Shown here: positions 34,685 through 43,970 of the stretch, one piece after another
Layout of the letters: each line of letters opens with the position of its first letter
Numbering within the stretch: position 1 is the first letter of the stretch
Translations under genes and position numbers: made by a program
The notes under the pieces: generated by a model
What the model was told of the DNA's origin: nothing
Databases searched by the model: none
The model's input: only the letters and a program-made list of their open reading frames with translations
NCBI RefSeq assembly: GCF_004348455.1
Contig: NZ_SMKA01000003.1
Coordinates: forward strand, 55,732-119,731
Length of the DNA stretch: 64,000 nt
Reading direction: 5' to 3'
Origin: Kribbella albertanoniae
Lineage (GTDB): Bacteria > Actinomycetota > Actinomycetes > Propionibacteriales > Kribbellaceae

Positions 34685-35821
34685 ATGCAGGAGTCGTCGG
34701 GAGTTCCGGGTGCCGGTGTTCGCGTGCCATTCAGAGATTTGCGTCGTTTGCACAACATCGGTCAGCAGGAATCGCGGGCCGCGCTGGACCGTGCGATTGA
34801 TTCGTGTGATTTCGCCCGGCCGAATCAGCTGATCGAGGAATTTGAGAGTAAGTTCGCCGAGTATTGCGGCGTGCGGTATGCCGTCGCGACCTCGAGCGGG
34901 TCGTCCGCATTGCTGCTCGCTTACCTCGCACACGGGATCGGTGCCGGCGATGAGATCCTGACCGTGCCGAACACCTTCGTCGCCACCGCCGAGGCGGCGA
35001 TCATGCTCGGCGCGCGGGTCCGGCTCGTCGACGTGGACCCGGTGACCCAGGCCATCGACCAGGGCGCGGCCATCCGGATGCTGACGCCGTCGACGAAGGC
35101 CGTCGTACCACTCCATCCCTTCGGGCGGGCGGCCGGCCTCGAGCTCTTGCGATCGGTCACCCGTGAACGCGGCATCGCGCTGATCGAAGAGGCATGCCAC
35201 GCGCACGGTGCACGTCGCGTCGGTCGTGTCGGCGACAGCGCGGTGTTCAGCTTCGGCCCGACGAAACCGCTGGCCGGCCTGGGGGAGGGAGGTGCGGTGG
35301 TCACCGACGACGAGCGCCTCGCCGGGATCTTGCGGCAGTGGAACAACCACGGCCGTGACGGCGGCAGCCATCGGCACCTGGGGCTGAACTTCCGCATCCA
35401 TCCGATGGAAGCCGCCTACCTGACCTCGCGGTTGGCGCTGCTGCCGGGACTCCTCGACGAACGGCGCATGATCGCCGCGCGCTACAACGACGCCTTCGCG
35501 GAATACGGTGTGACCGGAAATCCGGCGGTCCGTGACCCCACCGAGCACAGTTACTACGTGTATGTGCTCGATGTCCCGCAGCGTGCTCGGTTCTGCCGGC
35601 GGCTGTCGGAGCTGGGCATCGGATGGGACATCCACTACCCGGTAGCCATTCACCGGCAACCGGCCCATGAGGCTCGCTTCCGGGCCGCGGCTCTGCCGCA
35701 GTGTGATCGGCTGCAGGAACGAATCATCTCCCTGCCGATGATCAATGGTCTTCGGAAGGATGAGATCGACGAGGTCGTGACTGCGGTGCGCTCCGTGCTG
35801 GAGGAGGTCACCGCAGAATGA
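34685..35821 (+). CDS. DegT/DnrJ/EryC1/StrS-family PLP aminotransferase
   Basis: A 378-residue enzyme. The PLP-lysine motif is FSFGPTKPLAGLGEGG with Lys194; ATSSGSSALLLAYLA is the cofactor phosphate site and EEACHAHGA holds the Asp/Glu-region before it. These enzymes usually install an amino group on nucleotide sugars or on aminocyclitols, or make 3-amino-5-hydroxybenzoate. With the nearby nucleotidyltransferase it fits amination of an activated sugar-like intermediate. ATG 34685 follows GAAGGTG. The frame is open far upstream, but that part is antisense to the cupin gene. The end is 3 bases from the convergent glucarate dehydratase gene. Confidence 0.85.
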   Translation: MQESSGVPGAGVRVPFRDLRRLHNIGQQESRAALDRAIDSCDFARPNQLIEEFESKFAEYCGVRYAVATSSGSSALLLAYLAHGIGAGDEILTVPNTFVATAEAAIMLGARVRLVDVDPVTQAIDQGAAIRMLTPSTKAVVPLHPFGRAAGLELLRSVTRERGIALIEEACHAHGARRVGRVGDSAVFSFGPTKPLAGLGEGGAVVTDDERLAGILRQWNNHGRDGGSHRHLGLNFRIHPMEAAYLTSRLALLPGLLDERRMIAARYNDAFAEYGVTGNPAVRDPTEHSYYVYVLDVPQRARFCRRLSELGIGWDIHYPVAIHRQPAHEARFRAAALPQCDRLQERIISLPMINGLRKDEIDEVVTAVRSVLEEVTAE

Positions 35822-35824
35822 ACA

Positions 35825-37144
35825 TCAGCGCACCAGACAGGGCCGCTTCGGATCGAACGCCCAGTCCTTGATCACATACTGCATGGCGACCGCATCGTCG
35901 CGTGCACCGAGTCCATGCTCGAGGTACAACTCATGCGCTGCCGCCAGCGCTTCCCGATCCAGCGAGACCCCCAGACCAGGCCCATTCGGTACGGCGACTT
36001 CCCCGTCGACGATCTGAAGCGGGTCCTTCGTGAGTGCCTGTCCGTCCTGCCAGATCCAGTGCGTGTCGAGGGCCGTGATGTCACCCGGAGCCGCCGCTCC
36101 GACGTGGGTGAACATGGCCAACGAGATGTCGAAGTGGTTGTTCGAGTGCGAACCCCAGGTGAGCCCGAAGTCGTTGCAGAGCTGGGCAACCCGCACCGAC
36201 CCGGCCATCGTCCAGAAGTGCGGATCGGCCAGCGGGATATCCACGGCGTCCATCCGCACCGCCTGCGCCAGCTCACGCCAGTCGGTCGCGATCATGTTCG
36301 TAGCTGTCCGCAATCCCGTCGTGCGACGGAATTCGGCCATCGTCTCGCGGCCGGAGAACCCGGCCTCGGCGCCACATGGATCCTCGACGTACGCCAGCAC
36401 GTCGTCCAATCCGTTGCACAAGGCAATGGCTTCACGGACCGGCCAGGCGCCATTCGGATCGACCGTGATCCGCGCCTGCGGGAACCGCTCGGACAGCGCC
36501 CGGACGGCAGCGATCTCTGCCGCGCCCTCGAACACCCCACCCTTCAGCTTGAAGTCGGCGAACCCGTACCGCTCCTGCGCCGCTTCGGCCAGCGCAACCA
36601 CGGCCTCCGGCGTCAGCGCAGCCTGCCGCCGCAACTGCGACCACCGATCGGTGCCGTCATCCGTCACATAAGGCAAGTCAGTCTGCCCCGGATCGCCGAC
36701 ATAGAAGAGATAACCGAGCACCGGTACGGCGGCCCGCTGCTGGCCGTCGCCCAGAAGCTCAGCCACCGGTACGCCGAGATGCTGGCCGAACAGGTCGAGC
36801 AGAGCCGACTCAAGCCCGGTCACCGCGTGCACCGTCGTACGGAGGTCAAAGGTCTGCAGCCCACGACCACCCGCATCCCGATCCGCGAACGACGTGGCAA
36901 CCGTCCGCAGCAGTTGGCGATAGCGCGCAATCTCCTGACCGACCAAAAGCTCCGCAGCCTCAGTGATCGTGCCCGCGATCTTGGCGCCACCGGGAACCTC
37001 ACCCAGCCCGGTGTTCCCCGAGCTGTCCGTCACGATCACCACGTTGCGAGTGAAGAACGGCCCGTGCGCACCACTCAAGTTGAGCAGCATGCTGTCGTAC
37101 CCAGCCACCGGCACGACCTCGACCGACACCACCCGCGGAGTCAC
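35825..37144 (-). CDS. gudD: Glucarate dehydratase-type enolase
   Basis: A 439-residue enolase-superfamily enzyme with the GlucD residue set: KLKGG (base Lys pair), ITVDPNGAW (Asp), YVEDPCG (Glu), [10 protein letters not shown] (Asn as third Mg ligand) and [10 protein letters not shown] (catalytic His). Length equals family members (about 440). It dehydrates D-glucarate (or its epimer) to 5-dehydro-4-deoxyglucarate. The GTG start overlaps the kdgD stop by 4 bases, so the two consecutive reactions are on one mRNA. Confidence 0.88.
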   Translation of the reverse strand: MTPRVVSVEVVPVAGYDSMLLNLSGAHGPFFTRNVVIVTDSSGNTGLGEVPGGAKIAGTITEAAELLVGQEIARYRQLLRTVATSFADRDAGGRGLQTFDLRTTVHAVTGLESALLDLFGQHLGVPVAELLGDGQQRAAVPVLGYLFYVGDPGQTDLPYVTDDGTDRWSQLRRQAALTPEAVVALAEAAQERYGFADFKLKGGVFEGAAEIAAVRALSERFPQARITVDPNGAWPVREAIALCNGLDDVLAYVEDPCGAEAGFSGRETMAEFRRTTGLRTATNMIATDWRELAQAVRMDAVDIPLADPHFWTMAGSVRVAQLCNDFGLTWGSHSNNHFDISLAMFTHVGAAAPGDITALDTHWIWQDGQALTKDPLQIVDGEVAVPNGPGLGVSLDREALAAAHELYLEHGLGARDDAVAMQYVIKDWAFDPKRPCLVR

Positions 37145-38046
37145 TTCAAACCCTCGATCAACGCCGTGAGTTGGGTCAGTTCGTCCTCGCTCAGGTCCTG
37201 CAGCGGCGGCCGCACCGGCCCGGCCGGACGGCCGATGGCTTTCACGCCGGCCTTGACGATCGAAACGGCGTACCCCTTGGTGCGGTCGCGGATGTCGAGG
37301 TACGGGATGACGAAGTCGTTGAGCTTGCGGTAGACCTCGTCCCGATCCTGCGCGAGCACATCGGCGTAGAAGCCGAGCGCGAACTCGGGCACGAAGTTGA
37401 AGATCGCCGACGAGTACGTGCTGACCCCCAACTGCAGCAGCGGCAGCGCGAACGTCTCCGCCGTCGGCAGCCCGCCGATGTAGGTGAGCCGGTCGCCGAC
37501 GCGCGCGTAGGTCCGCGTCATCATCTCGATGTTGCCGACGCCGTCCTTCAGGCAGACCAGATTGTCGTTGCGGTCGGCAAGCTCCGCGACCGAGACATCG
37601 TTAAGGATCGCGTTCGCGCGACTGTAGACGGTGACGCCGAGGTTCGTGCTGCGGCAGACGGCCGAGACGTGCTCGACGAGCCCGCGCTGACCGGCCTCAG
37701 TCAGATAGGGAGGCAGCAGCAACAATCCGTCGGCGCCCGCAGCCTCGGCGGCCTGGGCCTGGGCGATCGCGGTCGCGGTTCCGCCGGTGGCCGGGGCGAT
37801 CACCGGCACCCGCCCGGCGACCTCGGAGACCGCGGCCCGAACGACGGTGTCGATCTCCTCCGGCGTCAGCGAGAATCCTTCCCCGGTACCACCCGCCGCG
37901 AACAGCCCGGCGACGTCGTACTGGCTCAGCCAGGACAGGTGTTCGCGATAGGCCGGCTCGTCGAAGCTCAGGTCGGCGCGGAAATGCGTGACAGGGAACG
38001 AGAGCAGGCCGGTTTTCAGCTGGGCAGCGAGTTCGGTGGGGGTCAC
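37141..38046 (-). CDS. kdgD: 5-dehydro-4-deoxyglucarate dehydratase
   Basis: A 301-residue member of the dihydrodipicolinate synthase/N-acetylneuraminate lyase family. [15 protein letters not shown] is the substrate loop, TVYSRANA carries the catalytic Tyr, and VCLKDGVGN the Schiff-base Lys167. It makes 2,5-dioxopentanoate from 5-dehydro-4-deoxyglucarate with loss of CO2 and water. GTG 38046 begins the family-typical N-terminus. The following enzyme, 2-oxoglutarate semialdehyde dehydrogenase, is not in the window. First gene of a leftward operon with gudD. Confidence 0.88.
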   Translation of the reverse strand: MTPTELAAQLKTGLLSFPVTHFRADLSFDEPAYREHLSWLSQYDVAGLFAAGGTGEGFSLTPEEIDTVVRAAVSEVAGRVPVIAPATGGTATAIAQAQAAEAAGADGLLLLPPYLTEAGQRGLVEHVSAVCRSTNLGVTVYSRANAILNDVSVAELADRNDNLVCLKDGVGNIEMMTRTYARVGDRLTYIGGLPTAETFALPLLQLGVSTYSSAIFNFVPEFALGFYADVLAQDRDEVYRKLNDFVIPYLDIRDRTKGYAVSIVKAGVKAIGRPAGPVRPPLQDLSEDELTQLTALIEGLK

Positions 38047-38064
38047 GCCGGTCAGCCTAGGAAC

Positions 38065-38098
38065 GTCGATGGATACCTGTCCAAGACTGTTTGTGGAT
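38065..38098 (-). promoter_or_regulatory. Operator-like element upstream of kdgD (copy B)
   Basis: Read on the minus strand, this stretch matches 25 of 32 bases of the element at 39000-39031, with CTTGGACAGG and AAACA identical. It ends 19 bases before the kdgD start and lies between kdgD and the LysR gene end. It is the likely binding site of the adjacent LysR regulator. Confidence 0.6.
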
Positions 38099-38977
38099 CT
38101 ATTGATGCTCTGAGAGCATCGCTCGAACCCGCCGCAGGACCGGATTGGCCGAGTCGCGGTGCCAGATCGCGTGCAGTTCGACCGGCTCGCCGGCCAGCGC
38201 GATCTCCCGGAAAGTGACCCCCGGTACGCCGAGATCGCGCGCCGACTCGGGGACGAGCGCGACCCCGCGGCCGGCCGCCACCAGCAGTACGACGGTGAGC
38301 ACCTGCTGCACGCGCTGGGTGATGCGGTGCTGGGACCCGGCCAGGAACCGAATGGTGAGCTCGTGGAAGTAGGCCGCGCGGACGGGGTCATAGCTGATCA
38401 CCTCTTCCGCAGCGAAGTCGGCAGCCGTGAGTGGCCGGTCGAGCGCAGTCAGCGGGTGGTCGGCCGGCAGCGCCGCGCAGAGCGGCTCCCGAGCCACCAC
38501 CTGGGAGTCGAGGAGGTGCGGGTCGTACGGCGGTCGTGCCAGCGCGAGGTCGAGTTCGCCGTGCAGCAGGCCGTCGATCTGGGCCGACGTGACTCGCTCA
38601 TGCAGGATCACGTCCACCTCAGGCAGTTCGTCCGACACTCGGCGCAGGAACGGCCCGAGCGTCCGGATCGCCGACACCGCGGTGAAGCCGAGCCGCAGTG
38701 TCCCGGCCGCGCCCTGATCGACGCGGCGGGCGAGATCACCTGCAGTTTCGACCAGCGCCAGCAGCCGCCGGGCCTCGCCCAGGAACGCCTGCCCGGCCTC
38801 AGTCAGTACGACGCGGCGGTTGTCCCGCTCGAACAGTTGGACCCCGACCGCGCGCTCCAGCTTCTGCACCTGCCGGCTGAGCGGCGGCTGGGTCATGTTG
38901 AGCCGCTCGGCCGCCCGGCCGAAGTGCAGTTCCTCGGCGACCGCCACGAAAGCGGTCAGCTGGTCCAGCGAGAACAT
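38099..38977 (-). CDS. LysR-family regulator of the aldarate genes
   Basis: A 292-residue LysR regulator. The N-terminal winged helix is [20 protein letters not shown] with [19 protein letters not shown], followed by the effector-binding domain ([19 protein letters not shown]). It lies between kdgD (same direction) and the divergent tctC. Both have a similar operator element, so it probably activates both in response to an aldarate or the dehydrated intermediate. Confidence 0.88.
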   Translation of the reverse strand: MFSLDQLTAFVAVAEELHFGRAAERLNMTQPPLSRQVQKLERAVGVQLFERDNRRVVLTEAGQAFLGEARRLLALVETAGDLARRVDQGAAGTLRLGFTAVSAIRTLGPFLRRVSDELPEVDVILHERVTSAQIDGLLHGELDLALARPPYDPHLLDSQVVAREPLCAALPADHPLTALDRPLTAADFAAEEVISYDPVRAAYFHELTIRFLAGSQHRITQRVQQVLTVVLLVAAGRGVALVPESARDLGVPGVTFREIALAGEPVELHAIWHRDSANPVLRRVRAMLSEHQ

Positions 38978-38996
38978 GATTCCCGAAAGGTATCAC

Positions 38997-39032
38997 TCGA
39001 TGCATAAACAACCTTGGACAGGCATCGATGGC
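38997..39032 (+). promoter_or_regulatory. Operator-like element upstream of tctC (copy A)
   Basis: TCGATGC (38997-39003) and GCATCGA (39022-39028) form a perfect 7-base inverted repeat enclosing CTTGGACAGG. The same core is found, in reverse orientation, before kdgD. It lies 20 bases from the LysR start and 48 bases from tctC, the classical position for a divergent LysR target. Confidence 0.62.
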
Positions 39033-39079
39033 TCTCCCTACGCTCACGCAAACGGGGCCGGACCAGAGGAGGTACTCCG

Positions 39080-40063
39080 ATGAGGCTCATCCAGGTCGTA
39101 TCCGTCACGGCGGCTGTCGCGCTGCTGACCGGCTGCGGCGGAGTGAAGACCACAGCCACCGGCGGCGACGGCGAGTTCCCGACCGGCAACATCCAGATGA
39201 GCGTCGGTGCATCGCCTGGTGGTAGCACCGACCTGATCACCCGCGCGATCGCTGAGGGCGTCGGCAAGGAGCTGGGTGTCTCGGTGCCGGTGGTGAACAA
39301 GCCCGGTGCGAATGGTGCCCTGAACGCGAAGGAACTGCAGTCGGCCAAACCCGACGGCTACAAGATCGCGGTCCAGAACGCGTCGCTGTTCACGATCACC
39401 CCGCTGGCGGTCTCCGCGAACGAGGCTGTGAAACTCGACGACTTCGACCTGATCGGCGGCATCTCCCAGGACGACTATGTCCTGCTCGCCCCGGCCGCGT
39501 CGGCGGTGAAGTCGATCGCCGACCTGAAGAAGTCCGGTAAGAACATCAAGTACGGCACCACCGGGGTCGGGACCGGCGCGCAGCTCGCCTCCGCGCTCGC
39601 CTTCAAGCAGGCCGCGATCCCGGCGACCGACGTACCGTTCGATGGTGGTGCCCCTGCGTTGACCGCATTGCTCGGCAGCCAGGTCGATGTCGCCACCATC
39701 CAGGTCGGCGACAGCATCGCGCAGATCAAGGCGAAGAAGGTCGTGCCGCTCGCGGTGTTCTCGGCCGAGCGGATCAAGTTCCTGCCCGAGGTCCCGACGG
39801 CGAAGGAACAGGGGTACGACGTGGTCGTGTCGCAGTACCGGTTCCTGACCGCGCCGAAGGGGACGCCGGAGCCGGTCAAGGCCAAGCTGCTGGATGCGGC
39901 CAAGAAGACCTTCGCGACCGAGGCGTACAAGAAGTTCAACGACGACCACTGCCTGACCCCGATCGAGGGCTCGCCGGACGAGGTCCGCAAGATCCTCGAC
40001 GAGTACGCCACCAAGTACAAGGCGCAGCTCGATCAGTATCAGATCTCGCTGGGTAAGAAGTGA
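39080..40063 (+). CDS. tctC: Tripartite tricarboxylate transporter, solute-binding lipoprotein
   Basis: A 327-residue extracytoplasmic receptor. A signal peptide ends in lipobox LLTGCGG (lipidated Cys about 20). The TctC/Bug pattern follows: IQMSVGASPGGSTDLITRAI, VVNKPGANGALN and YGTTGVGTGAQLA. It would capture a dicarboxylate, by context an aldaric acid. GAGGAGGT precedes ATG 39080. Overlaps tctB by 4 bases. Confidence 0.9.
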   Translation: MRLIQVVSVTAAVALLTGCGGVKTTATGGDGEFPTGNIQMSVGASPGGSTDLITRAIAEGVGKELGVSVPVVNKPGANGALNAKELQSAKPDGYKIAVQNASLFTITPLAVSANEAVKLDDFDLIGGISQDDYVLLAPAASAVKSIADLKKSGKNIKYGTTGVGTGAQLASALAFKQAAIPATDVPFDGGAPALTALLGSQVDVATIQVGDSIAQIKAKKVVPLAVFSAERIKFLPEVPTAKEQGYDVVVSQYRFLTAPKGTPEPVKAKLLDAAKKTFATEAYKKFNDDHCLTPIEGSPDEVRKILDEYATKYKAQLDQYQISLGKK

Positions 40064-40545
40064 CCGAGCGGCCCCTGACCGAGGAGCCCCTGACCGAGGA
40101 GCCCCTGACCGAGCGGCCGCTGGCCCAGCTCAGTGCAGCTGGCGTCGCGGGCGCGATCGGGGTGTTCGGGCTGGTCGGCTCGCTCGCGCTCGGTCTCGGC
40201 CGGCTGACCGCGCCCGGTCCTGGGCTGTGGCCGTTCACGGTCAGCGTCGTGATCACCGTGCTCGCGGTGGTGCTGGCGCTGACCGGGCGGCACGGGACCG
40301 ACACCGAGGGGTTCACCAGAGCGAGCGTGCAGACGGCGATCGCCGTACTGAGTCTCGTGGTGTTCGCTGCGCTGCTGCCGCTGATCGGGTTCGAGATTCC
40401 GTCGCTGTTGCTGGTGTTCGTCTGGATGCGCTTCCTGGGCAAGGAGTCCTGGGTGTCGTCGACGGCCGTCAGCATCGGCACGGTGGCCGCGTTCTACGTG
40501 TTGTTCGTGGTGGTCCTCGAGATCCCGTTGCCGCGGTTGATCTGA
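40060..40545 (+). CDS. tctB: Tripartite tricarboxylate transporter, small membrane subunit
   Basis: A 161-residue protein with four hydrophobic segments, as TctB subunits have. The N-terminus is odd: it consists of a run of EPLTE-type five-residue repeats before the first membrane segment. The GTG start overlaps the tctC stop (GTGA), and its stop overlaps the tctA start (TGATG). Confidence 0.85.
   Translation: MTERPLTEEPLTEEPLTERPLAQLSAAGVAGAIGVFGLVGSLALGLGRLTAPGPGLWPFTVSVVITVLAVVLALTGRHGTDTEGFTRASVQTAIAVLSLVVFAALLPLIGFEIPSLLLVFVWMRFLGKESWVSSTAVSIGTVAAFYVLFVVVLEIPLPRLI
40061..40120 (+). repeat. Four tandem 15-base repeats at the tctC-tctB junction
   Basis: Four adjacent 15-base units (TGACCGAGSRGCCCC-type) fill 40061-40120; the middle two are identical. 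The first unit includes the tctC stop codon, so the repeat codes only for the TctB N-terminus. It is likely a product of slippage and could vary between strains. Confidence 0.75.
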
Positions 40546-42056
40546 TGGACTTCCTCAATCCGGTGATCGACGGCTTCGGCGTCGTCCTCCAGCCCACCAA
40601 TTTGTTGTACTGCCTGATCGGCGTCGTGATCGGGATGCTGATCGGCGTCCTGCCCGGACTGGGGCCGGCGGCAACGATCGCGATCCTGCTGCCGGTCACG
40701 TACGGCGTCGAACCGGTCTCGGCGATCATCATGCTGGCCGGCATCTTCTACGGCGCCCAGTACGGCGGCACGATCACCTCGGTCCTGCTCCGGCTCCCGG
40801 GCGAGGCGTCGTCCGTGGTCACCGTGTTCGACGGCTACGCACTGGCCAAACAAGGGAAAGCCGGTACGGCGCTCGGGGTCGCGGCGATCGGCTCGTTCAT
40901 CGGCGGCACGGTCTCGATCATCGGGCTTACCCTGCTGGCTCCTGTGGTGGCCGAGGTTGCGCTCGACTTCGGCCCGCCCGAGTACGCCGCGTTGTCGCTG
41001 TTCGGCGTGCTGCTGGTGGCGACGGTGGGCAACGGCGGTCGGACGAAGTCGGTCATCGCCGCGGGGCTTGGGTTGCTGCTGGCAACGGTCGGGCGGGACA
41101 CCTTCACCGGTGCTAGCCGATTCACCTTCGACACACTGAACCTTGCCGACGGCATCGATTTCGTCCCGATCGCGATGGGTCTGTTCGGGCTCGGCGAGAT
41201 CCTGCACAACCTGGAGGAACGGCACCGCACGGTGCCGGCGCCCGCCAAGATCACCAATGTCTGGCCGTCCCGCGCCGACCTTCGCCAGTCGTCCGGTGCG
41301 ATCGGTCGCGGGTCGGTGATCGGGTTCGTTCTCGGCGTGCTGCCGGGCGGTGGCGCGACGCTGTCCTCGCTGGTCGCGTATGCGGTCGAGAAGCGCCGGG
41401 CCAAGCACCCGGAGCGCTTCGGGAAGGGCGCGATCGAAGGTGTCGCGGCGCCGGAGACGGCGAACAACGCGGCCGCCACCTCATCGTTCATCCCGCTGCT
41501 GACGCTGGGCATCCCGGCCAACGCGACGATGGCGTTGATGTTCGGTGCGCTGCTGATCCAGGGCATTCCGCCCGGTCCGCAGCTGGTATCGGAGCACCCG
41601 GATCTGTTCTGGGGCGTGGTGAACTCGATGTACATCGGCAACATCCTGCTGCTGATCATGAGCATCCCGATGGTCGGGTTGTTCGTGAAGATCCTCCGGG
41701 TCCGGCCGGCGATCCTCGCGCCGATCACCGTCCTGATCACGCTGCTCGGTGTCTACACGGTGAACAACCAGGTCTTCGACATCTTCCTGGTGATCGTCTT
41801 CGGGGTGCTCGGCTACCTGATGAAGAAGTTCGGGTTCGAACCCGGGCCGCTGGTGCTGGCGTTCGTGCTCGGCAGCGTGATGGAGACCGCCGTCCGGCAG
41901 TCGCTGCTGATCTTCGGCGGCAACCCGGCCGGATTCTTCACCCGGCCGATCTCGGGCACAGTCCTGGTTGTACTGATCGCTGTGCTGGCGCTACCGGCCA
42001 TCCGCTGGGCGATGCGGCGCCGTTCTGTGGAGTCCAGAGATGAGGAGCTCGTGTGA
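40545..42056 (+). CDS. tctA: Tripartite tricarboxylate transporter, large membrane subunit
   Basis: A 503-residue membrane protein with about 11-12 hydrophobic segments. The family signatures are GVLPGLGPAATIAILLP near residue 32 and GVLPGGGATLSSLVAY in the second half, and EGVAAPETANNAAATSSFIP, TLGIPANATMALM. It forms the transport channel with TctB. ATG 40545 shares one base with the tctB stop. Ends with a 4-base overlap with the downstream dehydratase gene, so substrate uptake and dehydration are coexpressed. Confidence 0.92.
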   Translation: MDFLNPVIDGFGVVLQPTNLLYCLIGVVIGMLIGVLPGLGPAATIAILLPVTYGVEPVSAIIMLAGIFYGAQYGGTITSVLLRLPGEASSVVTVFDGYALAKQGKAGTALGVAAIGSFIGGTVSIIGLTLLAPVVAEVALDFGPPEYAALSLFGVLLVATVGNGGRTKSVIAAGLGLLLATVGRDTFTGASRFTFDTLNLADGIDFVPIAMGLFGLGEILHNLEERHRTVPAPAKITNVWPSRADLRQSSGAIGRGSVIGFVLGVLPGGGATLSSLVAYAVEKRRAKHPERFGKGAIEGVAAPETANNAAATSSFIPLLTLGIPANATMALMFGALLIQGIPPGPQLVSEHPDLFWGVVNSMYIGNILLLIMSIPMVGLFVKILRVRPAILAPITVLITLLGVYTVNNQVFDIFLVIVFGVLGYLMKKFGFEPGPLVLAFVLGSVMETAVRQSLLIFGGNPAGFFTRPISGTVLVVLIAVLALPAIRWAMRRRSVESRDEELV

Positions 42057-43303
42057 GCAGGATTTCCCGGATCGAACTGACCCCGGTCGCGTTCGCGGAT
42101 CCGCCGCTGCTGAACGTCTCCGGCGTCCATCAGCCGTTCGCGCTGCGGACGATCGTGCAGGTCTGGACCGATGACGGCAACCACGGACTCGGCGAGACGT
42201 ACTGCGACGAGACCCTGCTGGCCCGGCTCACCGCAGTCGCGGCCGCGCTGCCCGGTTTGGACACGTTCGATCTGCACGGCCTGCGGAGCCGGGTGGCCGA
42301 CGTACTGAGGGCTGAGCGTGGTGCCGAGGTCGGCGGGATGCTCAATCTGCAGGACCCGGTCGACGTCGTACTGTCACCGTTCGAGGTTGCCCTGCTGGAT
42401 CTGCAGGGTAAGGAACTCGGGCGGCCGGTTACGGACCTGCTCGGTGGTGCGGTGCGGGATGCGGTGCCGTTCAGCGCCTATCTGTTCTACAAGTGGGCTG
42501 GACATCCGGGCGCCGCTGAGGACTCGTGGGGCGCTGCTCTTGATCCAGCTGGAATCGTTGATCAAGCCCGGTCAATGATTGATCACTATGGATTCACAGC
42601 GATCAAGTTGAAGGGTGGAGTGTTTCCACCCGATCAAGAGATCGAGGCGGTCCATGCATTGGCCGCGGCCTTCCCCGAGCACAAGCTGCGGATCGATCCG
42701 AACTGCGCCTGGACAGTCGACACCTCGATCAAGGTTGCTCAACAGTTGACCGGAGTCATCGAGTACCTCGAAGATCCGACGCCGGGGATCGAGGGCATGG
42801 CCGCGGTCGCCGCGCAGACCGAGATCCCGCTGGCGACCAACATGTGCGTGATCGCATTCGCCCACCTGAAGCCGTCGGTCCTGGCCGACGCAGTGCAGGT
42901 CGTGCTGTCCGACCATCACTACTGGGGTGGACTGCGACGCTCGCAGCTGCTGGCCGGGATCTGCGACACCTTCGGGATGGGGTTGTCGATGCACTCCAAC
43001 TCGCACCTCGGGATCAGCCTGGCCGCGATGACGCAGTTGGCGGCCGCGACGCCCAACCTCACCTACGCGTGCGACACGCACTACCCATGGAAGACCGAGG
43101 ACCTGATCAAGCCCGGTGTGCTGGAGTTCGCGGACGGAAGTGTCCGGGTGCCGACCGGTCCCGGGCTCGGGATCGAACTCGACACCGACGCACTCGGCCG
43201 GCTCCACGAGCAATACTTGGCTTGCGGGATTCGGCGCCGCGACGACACGGCGTACCGGCGGACGATCGAGCCGGACTTCAGTCCGAACGGGAGTCGCTGG
43301 TAA
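42053..43303 (+). CDS. Second glucarate-dehydratase-type enolase
   Basis: A 416-residue enolase-superfamily enzyme. The same residue set as the gene at 35825 is seen: AIKLKGG, LRIDPNCAW, YLEDPTPG, LATNMCVI (Asn metal ligand) and SMHSNSHLGIS (His). It is shorter, and the sequence between is clearly diverged, so it may handle another aldarate stereoisomer or an unrelated acid sugar. GTG start overlaps tctA. Its 3' end overlaps the convergent GntR gene by 26 bases. Confidence 0.82.
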   Translation: MSRISRIELTPVAFADPPLLNVSGVHQPFALRTIVQVWTDDGNHGLGETYCDETLLARLTAVAAALPGLDTFDLHGLRSRVADVLRAERGAEVGGMLNLQDPVDVVLSPFEVALLDLQGKELGRPVTDLLGGAVRDAVPFSAYLFYKWAGHPGAAEDSWGAALDPAGIVDQARSMIDHYGFTAIKLKGGVFPPDQEIEAVHALAAAFPEHKLRIDPNCAWTVDTSIKVAQQLTGVIEYLEDPTPGIEGMAAVAAQTEIPLATNMCVIAFAHLKPSVLADAVQVVLSDHHYWGGLRRSQLLAGICDTFGMGLSMHSNSHLGISLAAMTQLAAATPNLTYACDTHYPWKTEDLIKPGVLEFADGSVRVPTGPGLGIELDTDALGRLHEQYLACGIRRRDDTAYRRTIEPDFSPNGSRW

Positions 43304-43970
43304 GGCGGTGCCGGGTGCTGGTCAGGTGCACCCGCATCGCGGCGCGGGCCGCGTCGGCGTCGCCGTGCACGATCGCGGTGTGGATGTTCTCGTGCTCGTG
43401 GATCACCCGAGTGAGGTGGTCCGGGTCGGACATCTCGTACGCCGGATCGAGCCGGGTCCGCGGCAGCAGGATCATCATCGGGCCGAGCTCCCGGATCGCC
43501 TCGCCGTAGAAACGGTTGCCGGAGGCAAGCGCCACGGCGAGGTGGAATGCGAAGTCCGCCTCGACCGATCGCCCGGGATCGTCGCCGACCCGCCGGAATC
43601 CGTCCAGCGCCCGCTCAATTCCGAGCAGCTGAACCTCGGTACGGCGAGCGGCGGCGAGAGCGGCCGCCTCGCTCTCGACTCCGGTGCGGAAGTCCATCAG
43701 CTCGAGCACGTCCTGATGAGTGCGGACCTCCTTGAGCTCGACCGGCCCCGGGACCTCCAGCACGAAGGACCCGCGCCCCTGGAACGTCTCCACCAGACCG
43801 GCCGCTTGGAGCCGTGAGACCGCCTCGCGGATGACGGTCCGGCTGACCCCGAACTCCTCGACCAGACCGTTCTCCGCCGGCAGCTTCGCACCGGGCGCGA
43901 GCTCACCGGCCAGGATCCGCCGCTTCAGTTCCGCGACGACGTCGTACGCGAGACTGCGCCGTACGGTCAT
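43278..43970 (-). CDS. GntR/FadR-family regulator
   Basis: A 230-residue regulator. Residues 5-70 are the winged helix (PGAKLPAENGLVEEFGV, RTVIREAVSRLQAAGL, FQGRGSFV), and 90-225 the all-helical FCD domain with metal-binding His residues (ADFAFHLAVALASGN and AIVHGDADAARAAM). It follows the dehydratase gene at 43967 with a 4-base overlap, so it is probably autoregulated together with it. The palindrome at 45100-45124 is the best candidate target. Confidence 0.88.
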   Translation of the reverse strand: MTVRRSLAYDVVAELKRRILAGELAPGAKLPAENGLVEEFGVSRTVIREAVSRLQAAGLVETFQGRGSFVLEVPGPVELKEVRTHQDVLELMDFRTGVESEAAALAAARRTEVQLLGIERALDGFRRVGDDPGRSVEADFAFHLAVALASGNRFYGEAIRELGPMMILLPRTRLDPAYEMSDPDHLTRVIHEHENIHTAIVHGDADAARAAMRVHLTSTRHRLTSDSRSD

